Shown here: in pieces, positions 15,290 to 22,784 of the stretch
Position numbering within the stretch: position 1 is the first letter of the stretch
Layout of the letters: each line of letters opens with the position of its first letter
Assembly: GCA_965205235.1 (NCBI GenBank)
Contig: CBDBGD010000004.1
Span: 62,001 to 126,000 of the forward strand
Length of the DNA stretch: 64,000 bases
Source of the DNA: CBDBGD01 sp965205235
Lineage (GTDB): Bacteria; Chloroflexota; Dehalococcoidia; Lucifugimonadales; UBA1127
Direction of reading: 5' to 3'
Position numbers and translations under genes: made by a program
The notes under the pieces: model-generated
Seen by the model: only the letters and a program-made list of their open reading frames with translations
Database searches by the model: none
Told to the model about the DNA's origin: nothing

Positions 15290-16330
15290 TTAGCCGGCGA
15301 TGGCGTTCACCCTGGCGATGTTCTCCGCGCCGAGGGGGAACTCACCGGCCTCCACGGCCTTGATGACGTCGACGGTTGCCTGGCTGAAGGGGGAGTCGAC
15401 GCCGATGGCGCTGCCGCGGCGGACGACGTAGCCATTGAGGTAGTCGATCTCTGTCTTGCGGCCGCGGAGGACGTCCTGGAGGAGGGAGGGGCGGCCGGGG
15501 ACCTTGGGGGCGGGGCCGACGAACTGCCGCTCGACGTCGGGGAGGCCCTCCCAGGCCGCGCGCTCAAGCTCTCCGGCGGAGAGGCCGCGCACGGGGGGCG
15601 GGATGGAGATGCCGAGGGTGCGCCCGACCCGGACGGCCTCGGCGGCGAGCTTGAACATGAGGGCGCGGGTGTCGTCGTCGGCGCGTATCTCCCAGTTGTT
15701 GAAGCCGGTCATACCGGCCGTTGGGTTGACCATGCAGTTGACGGCGAGCTTGCACCAGCGCTCGCCCCAGAGGTTGTCGGTGATGCGGGTGACGCCGGCG
15801 TGCTCCCAGAGCATGGCGGCCTCGTGGAGGCGGGAGGTGATCCGGCCATCGAGCTCGCCGAGGGTGAAGGAGTAGCCGGAGCCGATGCTCTGGCTGGCGG
15901 AGCCGGTCTGTCGAATGCGGCCGGGGCCGGTGAGCTCTGCGGAGATGGTGGTGACGCAGCCCAGCATGCGGTCCGCGCCGACGATGGGGGCAATCTGCTC
16001 CTCGTTGAGGCCGTTCTGGGGGCTGACGATGAAGCCGGATGGGGCGAGGCAGGGCAGCGCCTGCTCGACGGCCCAGGGTGTGTCGTAGGACTTGACGGCG
16101 ATGATGAGCAGATCGAACGCGCCGTGGAACTGCGGGAGATCGTCGACGTGGCGGGCGTCGACCTGGACGCGGTGCTCGCCGCCGACGCCTTCGAACACGA
16201 GGCCGTGCTCTCGCATGGCGTCGAGGTGCTCACGCCATGGGTCGAAGAGGGTGACGTCCTCGCCGCGGCGGGTCATGTGGGCCCCGAGGTGGCCGCCGAT
16301 GGCGCCTGCGCCGATGACTCCGATATTCGT
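15290..16330 (-). CDS. Ketopantoate reductase-like protein (ApbA/PanE family), apparent ACG start
   Basis: The Rossmann motif NIGVIGAGAIGGHLGAHM with an NADP-type GxGAxG lies upstream of the first ATG (16276), so that ATG cannot be the real start. Upstream of the motif the frame is stopped by the TAG that ends pepN, and between them the codon where a start belongs is ACG (16328-16330), 6 bp after GGAGG. The protein is then about 346 residues. Family features are LLIIAVKSYDT, SPQNGLNEEQ, GERWCKLAVNCMVNPTAGM and a C-terminal helical domain. The family reduces 2-oxo acids such as ketopantoate; this member's substrate is uncertain. It is probably cotranscribed with pepN. Confidence 0.85.
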   Translation of the reverse strand, partial: TNIGVIGAGAIGGHLGAHMTRRGEDVTLFDPWREHLDAMREHGLVFEGVGGEHRVQVDARHVDDLPQFHGAFDLLIIAVKSYDTPWAVEQALPCLAPSGFIVSPQNGLNEEQIAPIVGADRMLGCVTTISAELTGPGRIRQTGSASQSIGSGYSFTLGELDGRITSRLHEAAMLWEHAGVTRITDNLWGERWCKLAVNCMVNPTAGMTGFNNWEIRADDDTRALMFKLAAEAVRVGRTLGISIPPPVRGLSAGELERAAWEGLPDVERQFVGPAPKVPGRPSLLQDVLRGRKTEIDYLNGYVVRRGSAIGVDSPFSQATVDVIKAVEAGEFPLGAENIARVNAIAG

Positions 16331-16333
16331 GGC

Positions 16334-18934
16334 CTACCTCCGTTCGTCGAGCCAGCCGGCGACGACCTGCTCGTTGAGCTCCAACCAACGGGCGCTGAGT
16401 CGGATGGCCTCCAGGGCCTGCTGGATGGTGCGAGTGGCGGCGGGTGCGGGATGGTCGCGGAAGAACTCCTCGACCTCCTGGGCGCGATCCAGGGTGGTGA
16501 AGCCGCCCGCGATGGAGACGAGGCGCATGAGGCCAAAGCCGCCGCTGCCGTAGCGCCGGTCAAGCTCCTCCCAGTTGTCCCGGAGGAAGTCCCAGGCGAG
16601 GTCTCGCCCCGAGCGGCCCGCGGCCACTGCGTTGATGAGCATGACGGTGTCCTGGGAGCGCACGTCAGAGGTGAGGGAACGGCGCAGGGTCTCCCGGAGG
16701 AGGTCAGGGTCGGTGAAGCGGCAGAGGGCGCCCAGGAGGCGCAGCTTCTCTTCGTGCAGGTCAGCGCCACGCTCCAGGTCCCAGAATGCCTCGTACGTGG
16801 AGGCGTCGCCGTTCTGGGCCGTCAGGCCGTACACGATTGATCGCAGGTCAGGGTGGAGGGAGCCGGGATCGTCCAGGACGCCCTGAAAGCGGACGCGGGC
16901 CTCGTCCAGCACGTCGGCGACGCCGTAGTGGCCCGCACTTCCCAGGACGATGATGCGACGGAGGGCGTCCAGGTGGCCCTCGCCCGGCTGCGGGTCCCAA
17001 CCCACCTTGCCAACGATGCGGTCGAAGACGCCGGCGGCGTAGGAGCGGTACTGAGGGAGGGAGGTCGAGTCGTACAGCATGCGCTCCAGGGAGCGGAGGT
17101 TGGCTGCGAGGTCGCCCCAGACGGTGGCGTCCTCCTCGTCGCGGTAGGAGTCGGCGAGGGCGAGGAAGAGGCTGGCGGGGGCGATGCCAGCGCGCACGAG
17201 GGCGTAGGCGTCGTCCTGCAGGCCGAGACGGTCGATGGCGGGAAGCTGACCATTCGCGACCGCGGCTCGCAGCCGCTCCCACTCCTCGGGGTCGTAGTCG
17301 ACACGGAGGAAGCCGGTCTGGCCGGGGTTGGCCTTGAGCCAGCCGCCTTCAGCCGCGGCCTGGGTCGGGAGGCGGACCGTGGCCTCGCGCTCCGTGAGGA
17401 GCACGTCGACGGGGGCGGAGGCGTCGGAGGTGAGCAGGCCGACGGGGGCGTGCCAGAGGGCGGGGTCTTCAGATGCGCCCATCAGGTTGTCGTAGAGGAA
17501 GCGGCGCTGGGCGAGGGTGACGTCGGTACCGCCTTCTGTGGGCCGGGAGGAGACCCGGATGAGTGGGTAGCCCATCTGTCCCGTCCAGGTGTCCATAATG
17601 GCGGCGACTGGCTGGCCGGAGGCCTGCTCCAGGGCGTCCCACAGGTCCCGGGTGCGGGCGTTGCCGTACTGGTTCTTTGCGATGTAGGCCTGCAGGCCGC
17701 GCTGGAAAGTGTCCGGCCCCAGGAACTGCTCCAGCATGCGGAGCACGGCGGCGCCCTTGCTGTAGCTGATGGCGTCGAACAGCTCCTGGATCTCGGCGGG
17801 GTTGGCAACCTTGGCCTCGATGGAGTGGGAGTTGCGGAGGCCGTCGAGGCTGAGGCCGGCGTTGGTGTCGTGGGAGACGAACTGGGTCCAGACGTGCCAC
17901 TCGGGGTAGAGGTGGTCGACGGCCTTGTCGCCCATCCAGGAGGCGAAGCTCTCGTTGAGCCAGAGGTCGTCCCACCACTCCATGGTCACGAGGTCACCGA
18001 ACCACATGTGAGCCATCTCGTGCGAGACGATCTGGAGGATGCGCTGACGGGTGGCGGCGCCGGAGTTCTCGGGGTCGTAGAGGAGGGCGACCTCGCGGTA
18101 GGTGATGGCGCCCCAGTTCTCCATGGCGCCCGCGGCGAAGTCGGGCAGCGCGAGGTGGTCCAGCTTGGGCAGGGGGTAGGGGACGCCGAAGTAGTCGTTG
18201 AAGTAGTCGAGGAGACGGACGGCGTTCTCGACGGCGAAGCGGCCCTGCTCCTCCTTGCCTCGAAGCGCCCAGACGCGCATCACCGTGCCGCCCTTCGCCA
18301 CGGCCTCGACGGAGGCCAGGTCGCCGACGATGAAGGCCAGGAGATAGGTGGACATGACCGGGGTCTCGGCGAAGCGGACGGCCTTCAGGCCGCCGCCAGC
18401 GTCCTCCTCGCTCTCGGCGGGCATGTTGGAGACGGCGACGAGGTCGCGGGGCACGCGCAGGGTCACCTGGAAGGTGGCCTTCCGGGCGGGCTCGTCCCAG
18501 CAGGGGAAGGCCCGACGGGCGTCGGTGGGCTCGAACTGGGTGGTGGCGAGGTGCCGGGTGGCGCCGTGGGCGTCCGTGTACTGGCTGCGGTAGAAGCCGC
18601 GGAGCTGGTCGTTGAGGATGCCAGTGAACTCGACCGAGAGGGAGGAGCGGCCCGCGGGGACGGGCCGGTCGAAGCGCAGGGCCACGGTCTCGGCGGCTTC
18701 GTCGTGAGCGATGTCCGTGGCCTGCAAAACCGTGCCGTCGGCCAGGGTGACGCTGGCCGCGGAGACCTGCAGCTCAGCCGCGTTGAGGAGGATGCGGTCC
18801 GTGGGCTCGTCGACGTCCAACTCCACCGTCTCGTTGCCGGTGAAGGTGAAGGCGTCCAGGTCCGGCGTCAGGGTCAAGACGTACCGCACCGGCCGGACGT
18901 GAGGTGGAAGGCGATATTCTGCCTGCGTCGTCAC
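16334..18934 (-). CDS. pepN: M1 family aminopeptidase (PepN/ERAP-like)
   Basis: The 866-residue zinc metallopeptidase removes N-terminal residues from peptides in the cytoplasm. From a GTG start it shows the N-terminal beta-saddle domain, the substrate-recognition motif GAMENWGAITYRE, the zinc site HEMAHMWFGDL with the third ligand in WLNESFASW, and the downstream barrel and long alpha-helical ERAP1_C-like domain. Length fits the family. Its stop is 3 bp from the ACG codon proposed as start of the PanE-like gene, and its last codons supply that gene's GGAGG. Confidence 0.95.
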   Translation of the reverse strand: MTTQAEYRLPPHVRPVRYVLTLTPDLDAFTFTGNETVELDVDEPTDRILLNAAELQVSAASVTLADGTVLQATDIAHDEAAETVALRFDRPVPAGRSSLSVEFTGILNDQLRGFYRSQYTDAHGATRHLATTQFEPTDARRAFPCWDEPARKATFQVTLRVPRDLVAVSNMPAESEEDAGGGLKAVRFAETPVMSTYLLAFIVGDLASVEAVAKGGTVMRVWALRGKEEQGRFAVENAVRLLDYFNDYFGVPYPLPKLDHLALPDFAAGAMENWGAITYREVALLYDPENSGAATRQRILQIVSHEMAHMWFGDLVTMEWWDDLWLNESFASWMGDKAVDHLYPEWHVWTQFVSHDTNAGLSLDGLRNSHSIEAKVANPAEIQELFDAISYSKGAAVLRMLEQFLGPDTFQRGLQAYIAKNQYGNARTRDLWDALEQASGQPVAAIMDTWTGQMGYPLIRVSSRPTEGGTDVTLAQRRFLYDNLMGASEDPALWHAPVGLLTSDASAPVDVLLTEREATVRLPTQAAAEGGWLKANPGQTGFLRVDYDPEEWERLRAAVANGQLPAIDRLGLQDDAYALVRAGIAPASLFLALADSYRDEEDATVWGDLAANLRSLERMLYDSTSLPQYRSYAAGVFDRIVGKVGWDPQPGEGHLDALRRIIVLGSAGHYGVADVLDEARVRFQGVLDDPGSLHPDLRSIVYGLTAQNGDASTYEAFWDLERGADLHEEKLRLLGALCRFTDPDLLRETLRRSLTSDVRSQDTVMLINAVAAGRSGRDLAWDFLRDNWEELDRRYGSGGFGLMRLVSIAGGFTTLDRAQEVEEFFRDHPAPAATRTIQQALEAIRLSARWLELNEQVVAGWLDERR

Positions 18935-19023
18935 GCTGCTACCCTCGCAGTCCAGAGTGGTGAGGCCAGCCGCCGTCGGGAGGCCGGGTCGCGCCGCGCA
19001 GGGGGCGTTGCGCCCCCTACGGT

Positions 19024-19779
19024 CTACTCGTCCAGGCCCACCGAGTTGCGCAGCACGCCGATGCCCGGAATCTCGACCTCCAGCGTGTCGCCGGGGGTGA
19101 TCTGTCCGGGGATGCCGCCGGTGCCGGTGTAGATGACGTCGCCGGGCTCCAGGGTCACGTACTGGCTGAGGACGCTGATCTGGTCAGGGATGCCGAAGAT
19201 CATGTCCTCGGAGATGCAGTGCTGGACCTGCTCGCCGTTGACGCGGGCGAAAATCTGGAAGCCGGCCAGGTCCAAGTCGGTCTGGATGACGGGACCCAAG
19301 GGAGCGAAGGTGTCGGCGGACTTGGCCCGCCACCAGGACTTATCGCCGCGCTGCCAGGCGCGCTCGCTGACGTCAACGCCGCAGGTGTAGCCAAGGACGT
19401 AGTCGAGGGCCTCGTCGGGCGTGACGTTCTTGCAGCGTCGGCCGATGACGACGACGAGCTCCGCCTCAGCCTCGACGCGACCGGCGTCCTTGGGCAGGAG
19501 GATGGTGTCCTCCGGGCCGATGAAGGCGTTGGGGGTCTTGTGGAAGGGCTCGACGCGCTCGGGCGCGGGCCTGTCACCGAGGTGGCTCCAGTAGTTGAGG
19601 GCGATGGCAAAGCCCTTGATGGGGTCGCAGGGGGCCAGGACCTGCACGTCCTCGATGGGGTGGGTGTGGTCCGTGACCTCGTGCTCTTCGAATGGGGACG
19701 CGGTTATCTGCTTGACGATGCCGTCCTCCACGACGCCGTAGGACACTTCGCCGTGGGCCAGAAAGCGGACGAACTGCAT
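19024..19779 (-). CDS. Fumarylacetoacetate hydrolase family protein
   Basis: The ATG at 19779 behind GAGGAGG gives 251 residues starting MQFVRFLAHGEVSYGVVEDG. The FAH fold is indicated by IKGFAIALNYWSH, the metal-binding acidic block VEAEAELVVVIGRRCKNV, GYTCGVDVSERAWQ, and the C-terminal PGDVIYTGTGGIPG. The family includes 2-hydroxyhepta-2,4-diene-1,7-dioate isomerases, oxaloacetate decarboxylases and acylpyruvate hydrolases acting late in aromatic catabolism. That suits a genome rich in aromatic-type amidohydrolases, but the reaction is not resolvable. An upstream frame extension to 19896 lacks an RBS. Confidence 0.92.
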   Translation of the reverse strand: MQFVRFLAHGEVSYGVVEDGIVKQITASPFEEHEVTDHTHPIEDVQVLAPCDPIKGFAIALNYWSHLGDRPAPERVEPFHKTPNAFIGPEDTILLPKDAGRVEAEAELVVVIGRRCKNVTPDEALDYVLGYTCGVDVSERAWQRGDKSWWRAKSADTFAPLGPVIQTDLDLAGFQIFARVNGEQVQHCISEDMIFGIPDQISVLSQYVTLEPGDVIYTGTGGIPGQITPGDTLEVEIPGIGVLRNSVGLDE

Positions 19780-19958
19780 GACTCCTCCTCGTTGCGGGCG
19801 TAGGTTGTGCGGGAGGCAGTGTAGCAGAAGCCCGGCGCCGGGGGTAGGTGGTGGGTGGGGGATGCTCTTCCAAGGAGAGGGGGCAGGATGGTGCATCGAG
19901 GATTGGCCTCCGAGGATGGGTCTGGAATCGCGGTGCGAGCGTAAGATATGGTGTGTTC

Positions 19959-21044
19959 ATGTTGGATGTGTGGCGGAGGTCCTTCCTAGAACGGGCGTCG
20001 GTGTTGCTGTTGGCGCCAGTAGTCGCTCTCATTCTCCTCGGGGGGCCCTGCGGTTATTCCGCTACCGACACGGGGGTCACGGGCACAAGCGCCTCTGATG
20101 AAGAACTCATCGCACTAAGCGAGTGGTGGGGGGAAGCCCAGTTCTATTACAGAAGCCAAGACGGTGGGTTGACCTGGGCATACAGAGGTACTAGGGGGCC
20201 GCGAGTCCAGAAACAGGACTCGGTAAGCACGCCGCGGGGAGTCTACGAGGCAACCCCCTCCGGTGTTGTTCTCCATACGGACACGGGCAGAAGGACGGTT
20301 TACTCCACGGCACATCTGGATTCATCGGTCAACCGGTGGGTACAGGCGAAGCAGACTGAGCACCTGGGGCGTCGCGAGGCTACCACCGGTCCTAACTCCG
20401 TCGCCTATTATCCAAACAGTGGGAACGTCATTGCTGCGATGGGAACCATGGGCATCACCATCGGAGCGCCGGATGGAAGCTGGACGCCTGTCGCGGTGGG
20501 GCCATACGCTCCCGTAGACTTCTCGATTCTGGGAAAGGTCAAAACCCTGCTCTCCGAGCCCAATTTCTGGGCAACCATCCTGGCGCTCCCGATGGCGATG
20601 GTTGCCGCGACGCTCTTCCCACGACTATGGAAGACCGACTCCGGATGTGGGGACCTGCTGATTGCGCTACTCGTAGTCACAAGTATGGTGATGTCCATTG
20701 TCCTCCTAGGCTGGACTGGGAGCGCGAACTTTGACAACTCCTCCAGTTCGGTGGTCAGGGGTCTGGGAACGGTGCTTCTCTGCGTTGTCTCATTCCTCCT
20801 TGCCTATCCCGCCATTACGGCTACACTGACCGGGGACCAGAAAATCCCCCTTCGCCCCGTCGTTGTCGGTTACGCGGCGATGGCGGGCCTTGTTGGGTTG
20901 TCCCTGTTCGCCTGGCTGCTGGTGGGCGGGCCCTTCATGCTGTTCGCTTTTCTGGCCGTTGCACTGTGCGTCGTCGCCGCCGTCGTCCTGGGGCGTCACG
21001 TACACCTGGTCCTTCCCGCGAGAGAGCGGCGAGCACGGCCCTAG
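19959..21044 (+). CDS. Unknown multi-pass membrane protein with an extracytoplasmic N-terminal domain
   Basis: From the ATG at 19959 the 361-residue protein has an N-terminal hydrophobic signal or anchor (about residues 10-30, LLLAPVVALILLGGPCG). A soluble domain of about 160 residues with a BNR-like SQDGGLTW follows, then five or six hydrophobic segments (ATILALPMAMVAATL; LLIALLVVTSMVMSIVLLGW; LGTVLLCVVSFLLAY; and later ones) and a basic tail. Codon use is less GC-rich than its neighbours, suggesting a different history. I recognise no family. The start is uncertain because no clear RBS is present and the frame is open further upstream. Confidence 0.7.
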   Translation: MLDVWRRSFLERASVLLLAPVVALILLGGPCGYSATDTGVTGTSASDEELIALSEWWGEAQFYYRSQDGGLTWAYRGTRGPRVQKQDSVSTPRGVYEATPSGVVLHTDTGRRTVYSTAHLDSSVNRWVQAKQTEHLGRREATTGPNSVAYYPNSGNVIAAMGTMGITIGAPDGSWTPVAVGPYAPVDFSILGKVKTLLSEPNFWATILALPMAMVAATLFPRLWKTDSGCGDLLIALLVVTSMVMSIVLLGWTGSANFDNSSSSVVRGLGTVLLCVVSFLLAYPAITATLTGDQKIPLRPVVVGYAAMAGLVGLSLFAWLLVGGPFMLFAFLAVALCVVAAVVLGRHVHLVLPARERRARP

Positions 21045-21087
21045 CCGGAGACGTCTGCCGTCCGGGCGAGGCCGCATACAGGGTGCA

Positions 21088-21096
21088 TGGTATACT
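21088..21096 (+). promoter_or_regulatory. Extended -10 promoter of mug-thpR
   Basis: TGGTATACT is an extended -10 with TATACT at 21091-21096. An in-frame ATG (21087) overlaps it, so the translation start is more likely the GTG at 21126. Confidence 0.5.
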
Positions 21097-21125
21097 CGCC
21101 ACCCGACACGAGCGCGGAGACCCCC

Positions 21126-21665
21126 GTGGACGACGAGCTGCAGACGCTTCCGGACTATCTTGCGCCGGGACTCGCGGTGGTGCTGGTGGGCATCAACCCG
21201 TCGAGGTACTCGGCGGAGGTGGGGCGCTACTTCGCCAACCCGCGCAACCGCTTCTGGCGCGCGTTCAACGCTGCGAGGCTGACGCCCGAGCCGCTGTCGG
21301 CGGAGACGGACTATCGGGCGCTGGAGTTCGGCATCGGGTTCACGGACCTGGTGAAGCGGCCGACGCCGGGGATCTCGGAGCTTCGGCCGGAGGAGTACCG
21401 GCAGGGGGCGCCGCTGCTTCGGGAGAAGCTGGAGCGCTACCGGCCCAAGATCGTCTGCTTCAACGGCATCACCGCCTTCGACCGCTACCTCCGGCACACG
21501 GAGGGGCGCCGGCAGCGCGTGGCGCTGGGCGTGCAGGCGCACACCATCGGCGAGTCGCGGGTGTTCGTCGCGCCCAACCCCAGCCCGGCGAACGCCGCGT
21601 TCAGCCTGGACGCTCTGGTGTGCTGGTACCGGAAGCTGAAGGAGCTGCGGGATGGCATCGGCTGA
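21126..21665 (+). CDS. mug: G:T/U mismatch-specific DNA glycosylase (Mug/TDG family)
   Basis: The product excises uracil or thymine mispaired with guanine. The catalytic-loop motif VLVGINPSRYSAEVG and the second motif VFVAPNPSPANAAFS are typical of TDG/Mug family proteins, as is NPRNRFWRAFNAA. With the GTG at 21126 (GCGGAG upstream) it has 179 residues, close to the usual length. The ATG at 21087 would add 13 residues but lies in the promoter. It overlaps thpR by 14 bp, indicating coupled translation. Confidence 0.9.
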   Translation: MDDELQTLPDYLAPGLAVVLVGINPSRYSAEVGRYFANPRNRFWRAFNAARLTPEPLSAETDYRALEFGIGFTDLVKRPTPGISELRPEEYRQGAPLLREKLERYRPKIVCFNGITAFDRYLRHTEGRRQRVALGVQAHTIGESRVFVAPNPSPANAAFSLDALVCWYRKLKELRDGIG

Positions 21666-22269
21666 CGAGCGGGTGCGCTGCTTCGTCGCCATCGAACTCC
21701 CGGCGGAGGCGCGGCGGTGCATCGCAGGGCTGGTCGCGGGGCTGCGGGAGGCGGGGGTGCGGGGGCTGCGGCCCGTCAACCCGGAGGGCGTGCATCTGAC
21801 GCTCAAGTTCCTGGGGGACGTGCCGATGTCGACGGTGGACACCATCGCGGCGGCGGTGGAGGGCGCGGCGGCCGATGCGTGCGCGTTCGACCTGGAGCTG
21901 CGGGGCGTGGGCGGGTTCCCCGACATGCGGCGGCCGCGGGTGCTGTGGGTGGGCGTGGGCGGCGACCTGGAGGCGCTGCAGCGGCTCTACTCGGCGGTGG
22001 AGGGGGCGCTGGCGCCGCTGGGCTTCCCGCCGGAGGGCCGGGCCTTCACGCCGCACCTGACGCTGGCACGGCTGCGGGACGGGACATCGCCGGAGGAGCG
22101 CGCTCGGGCGGGGGCGGTGCTGGCCTCGCTGGCGTGGGAGGAGGGGGCGGCGGTGCCGGTGGGGGGCGTGAGCCTGATGCGCAGCACGCTGCGGCCGGGG
22201 GGCGCGGTGTACGCGCGGTTGCGGTGGGTGGGGTTGGGGGGAGGCGGCGGCGCTACGCGAAAATCCTGA
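21652..22269 (+). CDS. thpR: RNA 2',3'-cyclic phosphodiesterase (2H family)
   Basis: The 205-residue protein shows the two HxTx motifs of the 2H phosphoesterase superfamily: HLTLKFLG near residue 48 and HLTLARL near residue 137. It starts with RCFVAIELP, as in ThpR/LigT proteins that open 2',3'-cyclic phosphates on RNA. It overlaps the end of mug by 14 bp. The Gly-rich C-terminus overlaps the end of the convergent DUF2283 gene by 17 bp. Confidence 0.92.
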   Translation: MASADERVRCFVAIELPAEARRCIAGLVAGLREAGVRGLRPVNPEGVHLTLKFLGDVPMSTVDTIAAAVEGAAADACAFDLELRGVGGFPDMRRPRVLWVGVGGDLEALQRLYSAVEGALAPLGFPPEGRAFTPHLTLARLRDGTSPEERARAGAVLASLAWEEGAAVPVGGVSLMRSTLRPGGAVYARLRWVGLGGGGGATRKS

Positions 22270-22495
22270 ACTGAAGGCCGCTCTCTCCAATCAGCCGTTC
22301 GATGCGCGCCGCGAATGGGAGGTCCTGGAGGTCGATGCCTTCGCTAGCGCACAGGAACTCGACGCCCAGCACTCTGCCATCCTTCGAGTAGTCCAGAATG
22401 CGGAAGTCGCCCATGTACGTCTGCTTCTCGGCGGAGCCTTCACTGAGACGCACGTAGAGGGCATCGGCCTCGGGGTCGTAGTGTGCGCTCGCCAT
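22253..22495 (-). CDS. DUF2283 family small protein
   Basis: The 80-residue protein starts MASAHYDPEADALYVRLSEG, the standard DUF2283 opening, and continues with FRILDYSKDGRVLGVEFLCA. The start at 22495 is preferred because GGGAGG lies 7 bp upstream; the ATG at 22501 is too close to it. The family has no settled function and often lies near toxin-antitoxin genes, which are not seen here. It converges with thpR, overlapping by 17 bp. Confidence 0.85.
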   Translation of the reverse strand: MASAHYDPEADALYVRLSEGSAEKQTYMGDFRILDYSKDGRVLGVEFLCASEGIDLQDLPFAARIERLIGESGLQFRIFA

Positions 22496-22591
22496 CGTCA
22501 TGCCTCCCATGCTGCTGTCAGCACCAGCGGCGGATGAAGACGCAAGGCTAACGCAGCCGCTCTCTGGGGTCAAGCTGTCGAGCGGAATCGC

Positions 22592-22784
22592 TTTACAGGC
22601 GGTTCCGGGGCGTGCTATTCTCGGCCGCGACGCTGGTACGGGAAGGGACGTGACTTGGGAACCGCCGCTCGGTAGTCCGTAGCCTCGACACAACGCCGCT
22701 CAGCAGGCCTCTCGCAGCGCGGCTGCGGGGGGCCGCATTGCATTCCTGCCCCGCCGTCACCCTGAGAACCGTGAAGGAGTCGTT
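22592..22784 (+). promoter_or_regulatory. thrS promoter and long structured leader
   Basis: TTTACA (22592-22597), an 18-bp spacer and TATTCT (22616-22621) preceded by TGC form a plausible promoter. The leader is then about 157 nt. A hairpin CGCAGC-gcg-GCTGCG (22713-22727) lies in it. I see neither the conserved TGGNACCGCG of a T-box nor a U-run, so any regulation is unknown. Confidence 0.45.

Noticed and set aside
15212..16840. Open frame continuing the IS30 transposase for a further 540 residues
   Set aside because: It runs antisense through the PanE-like gene and into pepN. The extra sequence is Gly/Ala/Glu-rich shadow coding with no domain. It reflects lack of stops in high-GC DNA, not a fusion protein.
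16853..19132. 759-codon open frame on the plus strand over pepN
   Set aside because: Exact antisense of a well-conserved M1 peptidase with zinc motif and full length; composition is typical of complement-frame shadows.
22622..22784. T-box leader upstream of thrS
   Set aside because: The leader is long and GC-rich with hairpins, but the conserved T-box sequence TGGNACCGCG and a specifier loop are not recognisable.
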